51,442 nt of DNA, taken from positions 1-51,442 of the forward strand of contig NZ_JABUXW010000029.1 in the NCBI RefSeq assembly GCF_014897585.1, written 5' to 3'. Shown in pieces: positions 16,488 through 25,406 of this stretch (the stretch's first letter is position 1; each line of letters opens with the position of its first letter). The stretch comes from Brachybacterium tyrofermentans (GTDB lineage: Bacteria; Actinomycetota; Actinomycetes; Actinomycetales; Dermabacteraceae). A program made the translations under genes and the position numbers. Under the pieces are notes generated by a model, which ran no database searches, had not been told where the DNA came from, and saw nothing but the letters and a program-made list of their open reading frames with translations.

Positions 16488-17720
16488 ATGATGAACACCC
16501 CTGTGAACGGTCTGTCCCGCCGCGGTCTGCTCGGCGGCGTCGCCGCAGTCACCGCTCTCGGCGCAGGAGCTGGCTCCGCTGCCGCCCTGCCGCCGCCGAA
16601 GGAGAACGGCCGCCGGCACGGCACCTACGAGGACCAGCCGCTGGCCTGGCCCGGCTATCAGGGCGTGGCCAACTTCCGCATCCCCGCTCTGGCCGTCGCC
16701 CCGAGCGGCGATCTGCTCGCCGCCTTCGACAAGCGACCCATCGGCGGCGATTCTCCGAGCCCGAACTCCCTGTGGCAGCGTCGCTCGCGTGACGGCGGCC
16801 GCACGTGGGAGAAGCCCACGGTCATCCGCCAGGGTCTGGAATCCACCGAGCCCGGGGAGAAGCTCGGGTTCAGCGATCCGTCGTACGTGGTCGACCGCAG
16901 GACCGGCACCGTCTTCTGCTTCAGCGTGTTCTCCAAGGACGTCGGCGTGTGGGACGGCGACTATGGGAACGACGACGAGGACCGCAGCATCATGAGCGCC
17001 ACCGTCGCGATCAGCCATGACGACGGCGAGACCTGGGAGTACCGCTCCCTCACCGAGATCGTGAAGCCCGCGGACTGCCGCGCCATGTTCGCCTCCTCCG
17101 GCGCCGGCATCCAGCTGCACTACGGCCCGCACGCCGGCCGTCTGGTCCAGCAGTACGCCGGGTTCTTCCGCGGAGAGGGCGAGGGGGACGCGGAGATCGT
17201 CCAGGCGTACTCCGTCTACTCCGACGACCAGGGCGAGACCTGGACGATGGGCACCCCCGTCGGCACGGAGATGGACGAGAACAAGGTCGTCGAGCTCTCC
17301 GACGGCACGCTCATGATGAACTCGCGGGAGAACGTGCGCACCGGCCGCCGCTGGGTGGCCCTGAGCCATGACGGTGGCGAGACCTGGGAGGATCTGCACC
17401 GCGATCCGTCCCTCGTGGATCCGGGGAACAACGCGCAGATCACGCGGGCGTATCCGGACGCCCCGCAGGGCTCCGCGACGGCGAAGGTGCTGCTGTTCTC
17501 CCATGCCGACCACGTCCCGAACGACCGGGTGAACGGCACGATCGAGATCTCGACCGACGACGGCGCCACCTGGGAGCGCAAGCGGGTCTTCGACGCCGGC
17601 GCCTGCCAGTACTCGGTGGTCATCGCGATCGGTCGCGACGAGTTCGGCCTGCTCTACGAAGCGGCGGACGAGACCATCACCTTCGCCCGCCTCGACATGG
17701 ACTGGATCCTCTCGCGGTGA
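16488..17720 (+). CDS. exported exo-alpha-sialidase
   Basis: A 410-residue sialidase (GH33-type six-bladed propeller). A Tat signal is likely: SRRGLLGG at 10-17, then an Ala/Gly-rich hydrophobic stretch to about 33. The FRIP motif with the first catalytic-triad Arg is at 63-66. Five Asp boxes (S-x-D-x-G-x-T-W) begin at residues 100, 176, 245, 293 and 355. Other likely site residues are Asp81, Arg280 in MNSR, an Arg near 347, Tyr375 in QYSV and Glu391. It should cleave terminal sialic acid from host glycans outside the cell and feed the importer encoded upstream. The ATG at 16488 has AAGGAG 6-7 bases upstream. The stop overlaps the next gene's GTG (GTGA). Confidence 0.92.
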   Translation: MMNTPVNGLSRRGLLGGVAAVTALGAGAGSAAALPPPKENGRRHGTYEDQPLAWPGYQGVANFRIPALAVAPSGDLLAAFDKRPIGGDSPSPNSLWQRRSRDGGRTWEKPTVIRQGLESTEPGEKLGFSDPSYVVDRRTGTVFCFSVFSKDVGVWDGDYGNDDEDRSIMSATVAISHDDGETWEYRSLTEIVKPADCRAMFASSGAGIQLHYGPHAGRLVQQYAGFFRGEGEGDAEIVQAYSVYSDDQGETWTMGTPVGTEMDENKVVELSDGTLMMNSRENVRTGRRWVALSHDGGETWEDLHRDPSLVDPGNNAQITRAYPDAPQGSATAKVLLFSHADHVPNDRVNGTIEISTDDGATWERKRVFDAGACQYSVVIAIGRDEFGLLYEAADETITFARLDMDWILSR

Positions 17721-18844
17721 TCTCCCTCGGCCACAGCCCCTCCCCGGTCCCTGAGGCACCGGTCCCCCACTCCGTGCTCGCCCGGGCCGGGGAGGGGCCG
17801 TGGCCCCGGTACCGCATCGTGGGCCTCGCCCACCTCGGCGACGGGATCGTCCTCGCCGCCTTCGACGGCCGCGAGACCGGTCAGGACGTCCCCGATCCCA
17901 CAGGACTCGTGCAGCGCCGGTCGCTGGACGGCGGCCGCACGTGGGGACGGTTCGAGTCCCTGCGCGAGGCGGACCAGGAAAGACGCCAGTGGTACTGCGA
18001 CCCCAGCTATGTGGTCGATGCCGTCACCGGCACCGTGCATGTGTTCCACACCCATGCCAAGGATCGCGGGGTGTGGGATGCAGTAGCCGGCACCGACGAC
18101 GCGGATCGGGACGTGCTGGGTTCCGCGGTGAGCACGAGCACCGATCAGGGCCGTACCTGGACGCACCGCTCCCTCACCGCGATCGCCTCCCCACCGGAGC
18201 TGCTGCGCACCGCCTTCCCCACCTCCGGCACCGGACTGCAGCTGCGCCGCGGTCCGCATGCCGGGCGGCTCGTGCAGCCCTACGCCGGCTGGTTCTGGGT
18301 GGGCGGCGCCCCGAGCGACGAGCAGGTGGTGCGCTCCTACTGCCTGATCTCGGACGACCACGGCGCCACCTGGCAGCGGGGCGAGCCGGTGGGCGAGGAC
18401 ATGGACGAGACCACCGTCGTGGAGCTCTCCGACGGGCGCGTTCTGCTGAACTCCCGCGACCATGCCCGCGGCGGGCACCGCAGGATCGCCATCTCGGCGG
18501 ACGGCGGCATGACCTGGGAGGACCTCGGCATCGACGAGCAGTTCGTCGACCCCGGCAACAACGCCCAGCTGGCGCGCCGCTTCCCGGACGCGTCGCCCGA
18601 GGATCCGTGCGCGACGATCCTGCTGTTCAGCAATGCGTGGGACCGCTTCGCGCGGGTGCGCGGCACCCTGCACAGCTCGGCCGACGACGGCGCGACCTGG
18701 CAGGAAGCACTCGTGTTCGAGCCCGGGCCGCTGGACTACTCGGTGGTCCAGGCACTGGACGACGACGCGATCGGGATCCTCTGGGAGGTCGAGTCGCGCG
18801 AGATCCGCTTCGCCCGGATCGAGGCGAAACAGCTGGACGGCTGA
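17717..18844 (+). CDS. second sialidase-like protein, no signal peptide
   Basis: A 375-residue paralogue of the preceding sialidase. Five Asp boxes are present (LDGGRTW, TDQGRTW, DDHGATW, ADGGMTW, ADDGATW). The catalytic-type residues appear kept: Arg33, Asp50 in AAFDGR, Arg in LLNSR, Arg in RVRGTL, Tyr in LDYSVV and Glu in ILWE. The FRIP signature reads YRIV, with Val for Pro. No signal peptide or membrane segment is visible, so it should act in the cytoplasm, perhaps on imported sialyl-oligosaccharides. The GTG start overlaps the previous TGA by 4 bases, so synthesis is coupled. It is the last gene before a strong terminator. Specificity, and whether it is active, are unknown. Confidence 0.88.
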   Translation: MISLGHSPSPVPEAPVPHSVLARAGEGPWPRYRIVGLAHLGDGIVLAAFDGRETGQDVPDPTGLVQRRSLDGGRTWGRFESLREADQERRQWYCDPSYVVDAVTGTVHVFHTHAKDRGVWDAVAGTDDADRDVLGSAVSTSTDQGRTWTHRSLTAIASPPELLRTAFPTSGTGLQLRRGPHAGRLVQPYAGWFWVGGAPSDEQVVRSYCLISDDHGATWQRGEPVGEDMDETTVVELSDGRVLLNSRDHARGGHRRIAISADGGMTWEDLGIDEQFVDPGNNAQLARRFPDASPEDPCATILLFSNAWDRFARVRGTLHSSADDGATWQEALVFEPGPLDYSVVQALDDDAIGILWEVESREIRFARIEAKQLDG

Positions 18845-18878
18845 CGGCACGACGGCGACGGCGACGGCACGACGGCGA
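18843..18878. repeat. 20-bp direct repeat at the end of the second sialidase gene
   Basis: GACGGCACGACGGCGA occurs at 18843-18858 and 18863-18878, overlapping the stop codon at 18842-18844. The period is 20. Confidence 0.7.
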
Positions 18879-18915
18879 GGGCGGTGGCACCCGGGTATCG
18901 GGTGCCACCGCCCTC
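18877..18915. terminator. bidirectional terminator after the sialic-acid operon
   Basis: A perfect 17-bp stem (18877-18893 with 18899-18915) closes a 5-base loop GGTAT. It lies between the convergent second sialidase and protease genes and has only a short T-rich tail. As with many high-GC terminators, the stem carries the signal. Confidence 0.85.
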
Positions 18916-18979
18916 GCAGTGTTCTAGCGTGCATCACGCCCGTCGGCGCCGCCCTGCTCGGGGACGGCGCCGCCCTCGG

Positions 18980-21670
18980 TCAGCGGGCGTCGTCCTTGCC
19001 GCGTGCCGGGTTGTCGATCGTGAACTGCGGGGAGGTGTAGGTCTCCCAGTGGTCCGGGTTCTCCGGATCGCCGAGGGGCTTCAGCACCCGCATCTGCAGC
19101 ACGTAGTCGCCATCCTTCACGGTCCGCACCCGTTCGTTCTTCAGGGCGTACGTGCCGTCCCAGCCGTAGACCTCGGGTTCCGGGGAGCGACCGAGGTGGT
19201 CCGTGGAATCGATCAGGCCCACGCCCGGGTTCACGAGCCGCAGCTTCCCCGTCTTCGAGACCGAGTAGGCCTTCATCTCCAGCCGCTCGACGGGGTACGA
19301 GAACGCGTAGGCGAGGTAGGGGATGTCCCCGTCCTGCATCGTGTACGTGCTCCCGCCCTCCGGATCCAGCAGCACGCCGCCGGCTCCATCGCTCACCCCG
19401 AGGGAGGGCAGGCCCATCCCCTGGTCGCTGAGGACGGGCAGCGCCTGGTAGTCGCCGGACAGGCCCGCGAAGGGGACCACGAGGTCGTCGTCGGCACTGG
19501 TGAACGTCACCCAGCCGCCGTAGATGAGGCCGTCCTCGCCGAAGTCCTCACCGAGGGTCACCTCCACCTCCGACGTGGCGCCGGCCGGCACGGTCATGCT
19601 CGACGCGGACGGGTCGGCGGTGCCTTCGGCGGTGTAGAACTGCGGGTTCTCCGTCGGCGCGCCGGTCGCGACGCCGTGCTGGACCCCGATGTCGTAGGTC
19701 TTCTCCTGGTCGGAGTCGTTGGTGACCCCGAGGGTGACCGTCTGCAGGCCCTGCTCGCCCTCGCCGAGCGAGATCGAGGGAGCGCCGATGCTGGTCGTGG
19801 TGTGCACTGCCTCGACCAGGTCGAGCAGGCCGGCGCCCTGACGGTGGACCGGCTCGAGGTAGCCCTGATCAGGTGAGAGCGACCAGGTCAGCGGATCCGC
19901 GGTGTTCATCATCGCGGTCTTCACATCTTTCGGTGCGAGGGCCGGGTGGGCCTGCAGGAGCAGCGCCGCAGCACCGGCGACATGGGGAGCCGCCATCGAC
20001 GTCCCCGACTTCGCGCCGTGCCCGCCCTGCTCGAGCGGGACCGTGGACCAGATCGAACCGCCGGGAGCGGCGATGTCCGGCTTGAGCTCCAGCTCGGCGG
20101 TGAGCCCGTAGGAGGAGAAGTCCGAGACCAGCCCGCCGGTCGCGTTCTCGACGACGGTGGTGCCCTCCTGCCAGGCCCAGGTGACGTCGCCCGCGGCGGC
20201 CGCCTCCTGGAGCGCAGCCCCGTCGGCCTGACCGATCATGACCACGGGGATGGTGATCGCCGGGTCGCCCTCGACGGTGGGGTTCACCGCGCCGGGTGAG
20301 TTGTTGTACAGGATCACGGCGTCGTAGCCGGCCTCCTGGCCGGCGAGCGCCTTCTCGTAGAAGGAGCAGACGCCGCGTTCGACGAGCAGAGCCTGGCCGG
20401 AGCTGGCGGCGGGCGGGACCGCGTCGGCGGTGCAGCCCTGCGCGGCCTCGGTGCCCGGTTCGCCAGCAGGGATCAGCGCGAGCTCTCCCTCGGTGGGTGC
20501 GGCCGGACCGCCGGTGGCTGCGGCATAGGCGCGCTCGCCGTCGGCCGCGATGCCGAAGGGCGTGCGCATGTGGGTGTTGTCGACCGAGGCGACGGTGATC
20601 GCGTCGGAGGCGACGCCGGGGGCGCCGCTCGAGAAGGTCCCGGCCGCCCCCTCGTTGCCGGCAGAGATGACGACGGTGACGCCGTTGGCGGTGAGGGAGT
20701 CGGCCAGCTGCGCCGTGGGGTAGTCCTGCCAGGTCATGAAGCTCGCCCCGAGGGACATGTTCACGACGTCCGCACCGTCGGTCAGCGACTGCTCCATCGC
20801 CTCGAGGATCACGTCGGTGCTGCTGGTGCCGTCGCAGCCGAAGATCCGGTAGGAGAGGAGGTCCACGTCAGGGGCGGCGCCGATGACCTCGCCGTCCGCG
20901 CCGATGATGCCGGCCACGTGCGTGCCGTGGCCACCGCAGTCGTCGGGGTAGGCGTCGGGCGCCGCGGGGATCCCGGTGGTGGAGTCGTAGTCGTCGCCGA
21001 CGTAGTCGTAGCCGCCGACGACGCGATCACCGGGGAAGTCGGCCTTCTCGTCGTTGACGCCGGATCCACCGAGGTCGGGGTTGTTGTAGTCGATGCCGGA
21101 GTCGATCACCGCGACGGTGACGCCCTCACCCGTGAGGCCGTCCACCTCCTGCACCTGGTCCACGCCGGTCATGGCATTGCCGAACACATCCTCCGGGCCC
21201 GCGTCCGCAGGCTCGGCGGGCTCGGGCTGGGCCACCTCGAGCACCGGGTACACGGCCTCTACACCGTCGACGGCGCGCAGCTTCGTGACGTCCGCGTCGT
21301 CCATCTGCACCGCCATGCCGTTCCAGCCCTGGACGTAGGTCGTATCGACCGTCAGCGGGATCGACGCATCAGCGGCGCGGGCGCTGACCGTGTCCTGGGC
21401 GGAGACGTTGGCCGAGCGGCTGCCGCCGCGGAGCACCGGGTCGCCGGAGACCTCGACGAGCCAGCGCCCGGGGATCGCCTCGGGCGCGGCGTCGAGGACC
21501 TCGTCGGGCGTGGGGGTGTCCACGCCGAGGTCGGAGGCGGATCCGAGGGGTTCGGGGCCGCCGTCGGCGAGCGCCGGTGTGGTCACGAGAAGACCGGCGA
21601 CGAGGGTCGCGCCGGCTGCCGCCGCGAGCACTCCGCGCGGTCTGGGCAGGTGAGGGTGGATGAAGGGCAT
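18980..21670 (-). CDS. secreted S8 (subtilisin-like) serine protease with PA domain
   Basis: An 896-residue exported protease. Residues 1-36 are a signal peptide (LAAAAGATLVAGLLV, cleavage near ALADG). A propeptide inhibitor-type region follows (about 66-150). The catalytic triad is visible: Asp190 in VAVIDSGIDY, His248 in CGGHGTHVAG and Ser558 in GTSMAAPHVAG, with the oxyanion Asn in ISAGNEG. A protease-associated insert (about 400-500, CSFYEKALAGQEAGYDAVIL) sits between His and Ser, as in actinobacterial secreted subtilases. The C-terminal 300 residues are beta-rich Fn3-like domains with no anchor. The ATG at 21670 is chosen because GGAGGA lies 8 bases upstream; the frame stays open further upstream. 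It is monocistronic and could supply peptides or process surface proteins. Confidence 0.93.
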   Translation of the reverse strand: MPFIHPHLPRPRGVLAAAAGATLVAGLLVTTPALADGGPEPLGSASDLGVDTPTPDEVLDAAPEAIPGRWLVEVSGDPVLRGGSRSANVSAQDTVSARAADASIPLTVDTTYVQGWNGMAVQMDDADVTKLRAVDGVEAVYPVLEVAQPEPAEPADAGPEDVFGNAMTGVDQVQEVDGLTGEGVTVAVIDSGIDYNNPDLGGSGVNDEKADFPGDRVVGGYDYVGDDYDSTTGIPAAPDAYPDDCGGHGTHVAGIIGADGEVIGAAPDVDLLSYRIFGCDGTSSTDVILEAMEQSLTDGADVVNMSLGASFMTWQDYPTAQLADSLTANGVTVVISAGNEGAAGTFSSGAPGVASDAITVASVDNTHMRTPFGIAADGERAYAAATGGPAAPTEGELALIPAGEPGTEAAQGCTADAVPPAASSGQALLVERGVCSFYEKALAGQEAGYDAVILYNNSPGAVNPTVEGDPAITIPVVMIGQADGAALQEAAAAGDVTWAWQEGTTVVENATGGLVSDFSSYGLTAELELKPDIAAPGGSIWSTVPLEQGGHGAKSGTSMAAPHVAGAAALLLQAHPALAPKDVKTAMMNTADPLTWSLSPDQGYLEPVHRQGAGLLDLVEAVHTTTSIGAPSISLGEGEQGLQTVTLGVTNDSDQEKTYDIGVQHGVATGAPTENPQFYTAEGTADPSASSMTVPAGATSEVEVTLGEDFGEDGLIYGGWVTFTSADDDLVVPFAGLSGDYQALPVLSDQGMGLPSLGVSDGAGGVLLDPEGGSTYTMQDGDIPYLAYAFSYPVERLEMKAYSVSKTGKLRLVNPGVGLIDSTDHLGRSPEPEVYGWDGTYALKNERVRTVKDGDYVLQMRVLKPLGDPENPDHWETYTSPQFTIDNPARGKDDAR

Positions 21671-21883
21671 CGAAGCGTTCCTCCGGGGGATGGGATGGGC
21701 GGTGCGCTGCGCATCGTCGCGCCCGGGATCACCGGCGCGCACCAGCACTGCGCATCTCATCACGCCTGATGCACCGGCGTGAGCCCAATCACTGAAGATC
21801 CAGGCCACGATCGTGCAACCACGAGGCGCCACGGCTGCGCCGCCCGTGTAAGGGCCCATGCAGGCCCCGGTGACAGCTCGCCG

Positions 21884-22726
21884 TCACGGGAGTGCGTCCG
21901 ACGGCTCCTCGCTCTCGCTCTCATGGTGCAGGGTGATCGCCTGGGGCGTCGGCAGCTCGTATCCGGGACGGTCGAGGAACTCGAGGGCCTCGTCCACGCG
22001 CTCGTCCTCGTCCAGCACCATCACGCTGAGCATCCCGAGCCGGCCCTCATCGATCTGCAGCTCCAGCGAGAAGCAGAAGCCGCCCTGATCGAAGCGGCCG
22101 GTGACCGGCCAGGTCTGATTCCACGGCACGGCGAGGCGCTCCGCCCGCTCGACGACGAGCATCACGTCGCTGCTCCCGCTGCCGACATCGATGACGCGGG
22201 TGGAGTCCAGCTGCGTGCGCAGCGCGGGGGCGCCGGCATGGTCGCCGCCGTCGGCCGGAGGCGCGAGCAGAGCCGCGATCAACGCTCTGACCTGCTCGGG
22301 CATTTCCACCGTCGCCTGGTCGTCCTCGGACGGAGCAAGCTCGCCACCGCGTTCGGCCCAGGTCGGCGTCGGCACCAGGTAGAGCGCCGCCGCGCCAGCC
22401 GCCCCGATCCCGGCCAGCAACAACCGCGGCCGCGACACCCCGAGACGATGGAGCCCGCCCACGATCCTGTGATCCAGATGCTCGGACAGGTCCATGAGGC
22501 CCAGGGTGACACCTCCGGTGAGGAGTCCGTCGAGTGCCGGGTCGAGCAGCGCCCCCTCTTCCGTCGTGGTATCCGCGACGAGCAGACCGCTCACCGCAGC
22601 CGTGCCCACCCGGTAGGCGGCACGGGTCCAGGGTCCGAGCCGTCGGGGCTCGATGAGGGTGAGAGCGCCCACGGCGCCCGCCGCGACGGTGAGGCGGAGC
22701 AGGCGGCCGGAAGAGATCGAGGTCAT
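21884..22726 (-). CDS. hypothetical membrane protein
   Basis: A 280-residue protein that I do not recognise. The first 120 residues hold three or four hydrophobic segments (around 10-25, 40-52, 68-80 and 100-118), with RPRLLLAGIGAAGAAALYLV as the clearest. The remaining part is soluble and acidic, with a beta-rich look (VMLVVERAERLAVPWNQTWP and FCFSLELQIDEGRLGMLSVM). It ends with a Ser/Glu-rich tail. The ATG at 22726 has no ribosome site, but TAGAAT lies 6 bases upstream, so the message is probably leaderless. It is transcribed toward the protease gene and divergent from the DUF2079 gene. No function is proposed. Confidence 0.7.
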   Translation of the reverse strand: MTSISSGRLLRLTVAAGAVGALTLIEPRRLGPWTRAAYRVGTAAVSGLLVADTTTEEGALLDPALDGLLTGGVTLGLMDLSEHLDHRIVGGLHRLGVSRPRLLLAGIGAAGAAALYLVPTPTWAERGGELAPSEDDQATVEMPEQVRALIAALLAPPADGGDHAGAPALRTQLDSTRVIDVGSGSSDVMLVVERAERLAVPWNQTWPVTGRFDQGGFCFSLELQIDEGRLGMLSVMVLDEDERVDEALEFLDRPGYELPTPQAITLHHESESEEPSDALP

Positions 22727-22732
22727 GAGCTG

Positions 22733-22738
22733 ATTCTA
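22733..22738 (-). promoter_or_regulatory. -10 box of leaderless hypothetical membrane protein gene
   Basis: TAGAAT on the minus strand, 6 bases before the ATG at 22726. It is close to consensus TATAAT. Confidence 0.6.
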
Positions 22739-22828
22739 TGGTCAGTGCAGGATTCGCCGGCGAGGCGCTCACGAGTCGGAGCAGAGCCCCGCCCCACCCC
22801 TGCGATCCGGCCGCGCGTGCGGGCCCGG

Positions 22829-22834
22829 TACCCT
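22829..22834 (+). promoter_or_regulatory. -10 box of leaderless DUF2079 gene
   Basis: TACCCT ends 6 bases before the GTG start at 22841. Confidence 0.45.
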
Positions 22835-22840
22835 CGCACC

Positions 22841-24286
22841 GTGAACCGCACCGCCGACGCTCCCTCGACCCGGCAGGACGCCCCGCCGTCCACCGACCGA
22901 GTCGCGCGGCGGGGATGGCTCCTGGTGCCCCCGTTGCTCGCCGTGCTCGCGACCGTCGCCTATGGGGTGCAGGGCACGCTGCAGTTCCGGAACCTCGTGA
23001 CACGGTCATGGGACCTGGGGATCTTCACGCAGCTCGCGCGGGCCTACGGGGAGCTGCGCGCGCCGATCGTCCCGATCAAGGGCGACGACGTGAACCTGCT
23101 CGGCGATCACTTCCATCCGATCCTGGCGCTGCTCGCCCCCGTGTGGTGGGTATGGCCCTCGGGCGAGGCGCTGCTGTGGACCCAGGCGCTGCTGCTGGGG
23201 ATCTCCGCGATCCCGCTGACCCGGCTCGCGATCGATCGCCTCGGCCCCTGGCTGGGCTCCGTCGCGGGCGGAGCGTACGTGTTCTCCTTCGGGCTCCAAT
23301 CCGCCGCGTCCGTGCAGTTCCACGAGATCGCGTTCGCGGTGCCGCTGCTGGCGATGGCCCTGACCTCCCTGCTGCGTGACCGGGTGCCCGCCGCTGTGCT
23401 GTGGGCGGCGCCCCTGGTGCTGGTCAAGGAGGACCTCGGTCTCACCGTCGCCCTGCTGGGAGGGATCATCGCACTACGGCACCGGGACGATCGCGAGCAT
23501 CGCCTGCTGGGATACGCCCTCGCCTGCTGGGGCGCGGGCTGGTTCATCCTGTCGACCTTCGTGATCCTGCCGGCGCTGAACACGGCCGGGCAGTACGACT
23601 ACACCGACAACCTCGGCTCGCCGCTGGACGTGTTCTGGCCGGGGGCGAAGTGGGTGACGGTGCTGATGCTGCTGCTGGCCGCCGGGGTCATCGGTGCCCG
23701 CTCCCCGCTGATCGCCCTCGTGCTGCCCACGCTGGCCTGGCGCTTCACCGGCACCGTCGAGTTCTACTGGGGATGGGGCTGGCACTACGACGCCGTGCTC
23801 ATGCCGATCGCCCTGGCCGCGCTGCTCGATGCCCTCGGCGACCGTCGCAGCGGCCGCGCCACCGCGTGGCTGCGGCGCCACGCCCCGGTGCCCGTGCGGC
23901 GCATCCGGGTCACCGCGGTCGCGGCCTCCGCCGTGGTCACACTGATGCTGGGCGGGTCGATGCCGGTGCTGGACGTCGTGCGGCCCGGGAGCTGGGAGCC
24001 GACATGGCGGGCCCCGTACGCCGCCGCCGCGCTGGACGCCGTGCCGGACGGCGCCGTGCTCGCCGTCGACATCACCCTCATGGCCCAGGCGGTGCCCGAC
24101 CACGACGTGCAGTGGATCCACGGTCCCAACACGAGGGTGCCCGACTGCGTGCTCAGCGACGTCTACGCCTTCTCCTGGGCCGAGCAGCCGCCCGCAGACA
24201 TCACCGACTGGTCGCAGGAGACCTGGAGGACGGACTTCGAGACCGTCTACGACGACGGCGGGTTCAGCGTGGCGTGCCGGCCGTAG
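22841..24286 (+). CDS. DUF2079 family polytopic membrane protein
   Basis: A 481-residue membrane protein with about ten to twelve membrane segments. The early segment NLVTRSWDLGIFTQLARAYG and the stretch LLGDHFHPILALLAPVWWVWP are typical of DUF2079, a family distantly like membrane glycosyltransferases of the GT-C type. Acidic residues next to the first segment (WDLG) would be candidates for the active site if it is an enzyme. Residues about 360-481 are extracytoplasmic, with a pair of cysteines (VPDCVL, VACRP). The GTG at 22841 is chosen from a TACCCT box 6 bases upstream. A very long upstream open frame exists, but it crosses the divergent promoter. The role is probably cell-envelope sugar transfer, by family analogy only. 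Confidence 0.8.
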   Translation: MNRTADAPSTRQDAPPSTDRVARRGWLLVPPLLAVLATVAYGVQGTLQFRNLVTRSWDLGIFTQLARAYGELRAPIVPIKGDDVNLLGDHFHPILALLAPVWWVWPSGEALLWTQALLLGISAIPLTRLAIDRLGPWLGSVAGGAYVFSFGLQSAASVQFHEIAFAVPLLAMALTSLLRDRVPAAVLWAAPLVLVKEDLGLTVALLGGIIALRHRDDREHRLLGYALACWGAGWFILSTFVILPALNTAGQYDYTDNLGSPLDVFWPGAKWVTVLMLLLAAGVIGARSPLIALVLPTLAWRFTGTVEFYWGWGWHYDAVLMPIALAALLDALGDRRSGRATAWLRRHAPVPVRRIRVTAVAASAVVTLMLGGSMPVLDVVRPGSWEPTWRAPYAAAALDAVPDGAVLAVDITLMAQAVPDHDVQWIHGPNTRVPDCVLSDVYAFSWAEQPPADITDWSQETWRTDFETVYDDGGFSVACRP

Positions 24287-24507
24287 GGCGCGACGCATCA
24301 CGAGATCGGCCTCTCGCGCCCGGTGCGCGACGACGGACGAGGTCCAGAGCCCGGCCGCCTGCGCACGCACAGGAGCTCGAGTATTCGATCGCCGCCGTGC
24401 CTGCAGCCGCCTACGCTCGGATCCTGGAACCACCGCAGGCACCCTCATTCTTGGTACCTGCTACCTGGTTGCTGGACCCTCAGCATCTTCCCCCGAACGG
24501 AGAACCT

Positions 24508-25296
24508 GTGGCCGACGAATTCGTCTCGGTGACCTCGAGAAGCGTGTCGCGTGATCGGCGGGTCTGGTCGACCACCGTGCATCGGCTGCTCTCCCATCTC
24601 GCCGACGCTCGAGTGGACGATCTGCCGGTCCCGCTCGCAGAGCAGTCGCCGGAGCTGGACGAGGTCAGCTTCGTCGAAGGGACCACGGCGGTCGACGTGG
24701 TGCTGAACCGCGATCAGGTCGAGTCCTTCGGTCGCCTGCTGCGCTCGCTCCATGACGCCGGCGCGGACTTCGACGCACTGCCCACCGACGCGTGGCAGCC
24801 GTTCGAGTTCCGGGCCCATGCCCCGGACCCGTTCAGCGAGAGCACCTTCCTCTCCGAGATCGTGATCGGGCACGGCGACACGGGGCCCTGGAACGTCCTG
24901 GTGACCTCGGCGGAGTCCGTGTCCCTGATCGACTGGGAATTCGCGGGCCCGATCGTGCGACTCGACGAGATCGCCGCCACCTGCTGGCTGACCATGCGGT
25001 TCCACGATCCCGAGGTCGACGCGGTCGCTCCGCTGACGAGTCTCCAGGAGAAGGTCGAGCTGCTGCGCGCCTTCCTGGACGCATACGGCCTGGAGCGTGC
25101 GCTCTGGCCGGCGGTCGTGCAGGGCATGAGCGACTACGCGATCCGCGATACGGCGTACGAGGCCACGCGACTGAACATCTCGGCAGGCGAGGCGGCGACG
25201 GACGATTCCGTGCCGTGGCGGCTGGCCTGGCGTTCACGCAGCGCCGCCTGGATCATCCGGCACCGTGCCGAGATCCTTCACCTGCTGGGGGTCTGA
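24508..25296 (+). CDS. aminoglycoside phosphotransferase-fold kinase
   Basis: A 262-residue APH-family protein. The catalytic loop VIGHGDTGPWNVLV and metal-binding segment SLIDWEFAGPIVRLDEIA are clear. The N-lobe is short (about 1-90), so it belongs to the smaller APH-like group often annotated as phosphotransferase of unknown substrate. Start GTG at 24508 is chosen because GGAG lies about 7 bases upstream; the frame remains open far upstream over unrelated sequence. It follows the DUF2079 gene by 221 bp, a spacer in which I see no clear promoter box or hairpin. The substrate is unknown. Confidence 0.75.
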   Translation: MADEFVSVTSRSVSRDRRVWSTTVHRLLSHLADARVDDLPVPLAEQSPELDEVSFVEGTTAVDVVLNRDQVESFGRLLRSLHDAGADFDALPTDAWQPFEFRAHAPDPFSESTFLSEIVIGHGDTGPWNVLVTSAESVSLIDWEFAGPIVRLDEIAATCWLTMRFHDPEVDAVAPLTSLQEKVELLRAFLDAYGLERALWPAVVQGMSDYAIRDTAYEATRLNISAGEAATDDSVPWRLAWRSRSAAWIIRHRAEILHLLGV

Positions 25297-25406
25297 CGGT
25301 GTCCCTCGCGACGGGGAGGTCATCGTGCAGTCGTTGAGGTGCCCGTCGGCTGCTCGCGACGTCCTCGAGAGGTGAGCGCGTCGGAGCGATCGATCCTGGG
25401 GCGACC

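Noticed and set aside
21779..22840. Very long upstream extension of the DUF2079 gene
   Set aside because: It would be antisense to the gene at 21884-22726 and cross the divergent promoters; a leaderless GTG at 22841 fits better.
23401..24507. Upstream extension of the kinase frame at 24508
   Set aside because: It is a shifted frame inside the DUF2079 gene with no domain; the GTG at 24508 has a ribosome site.
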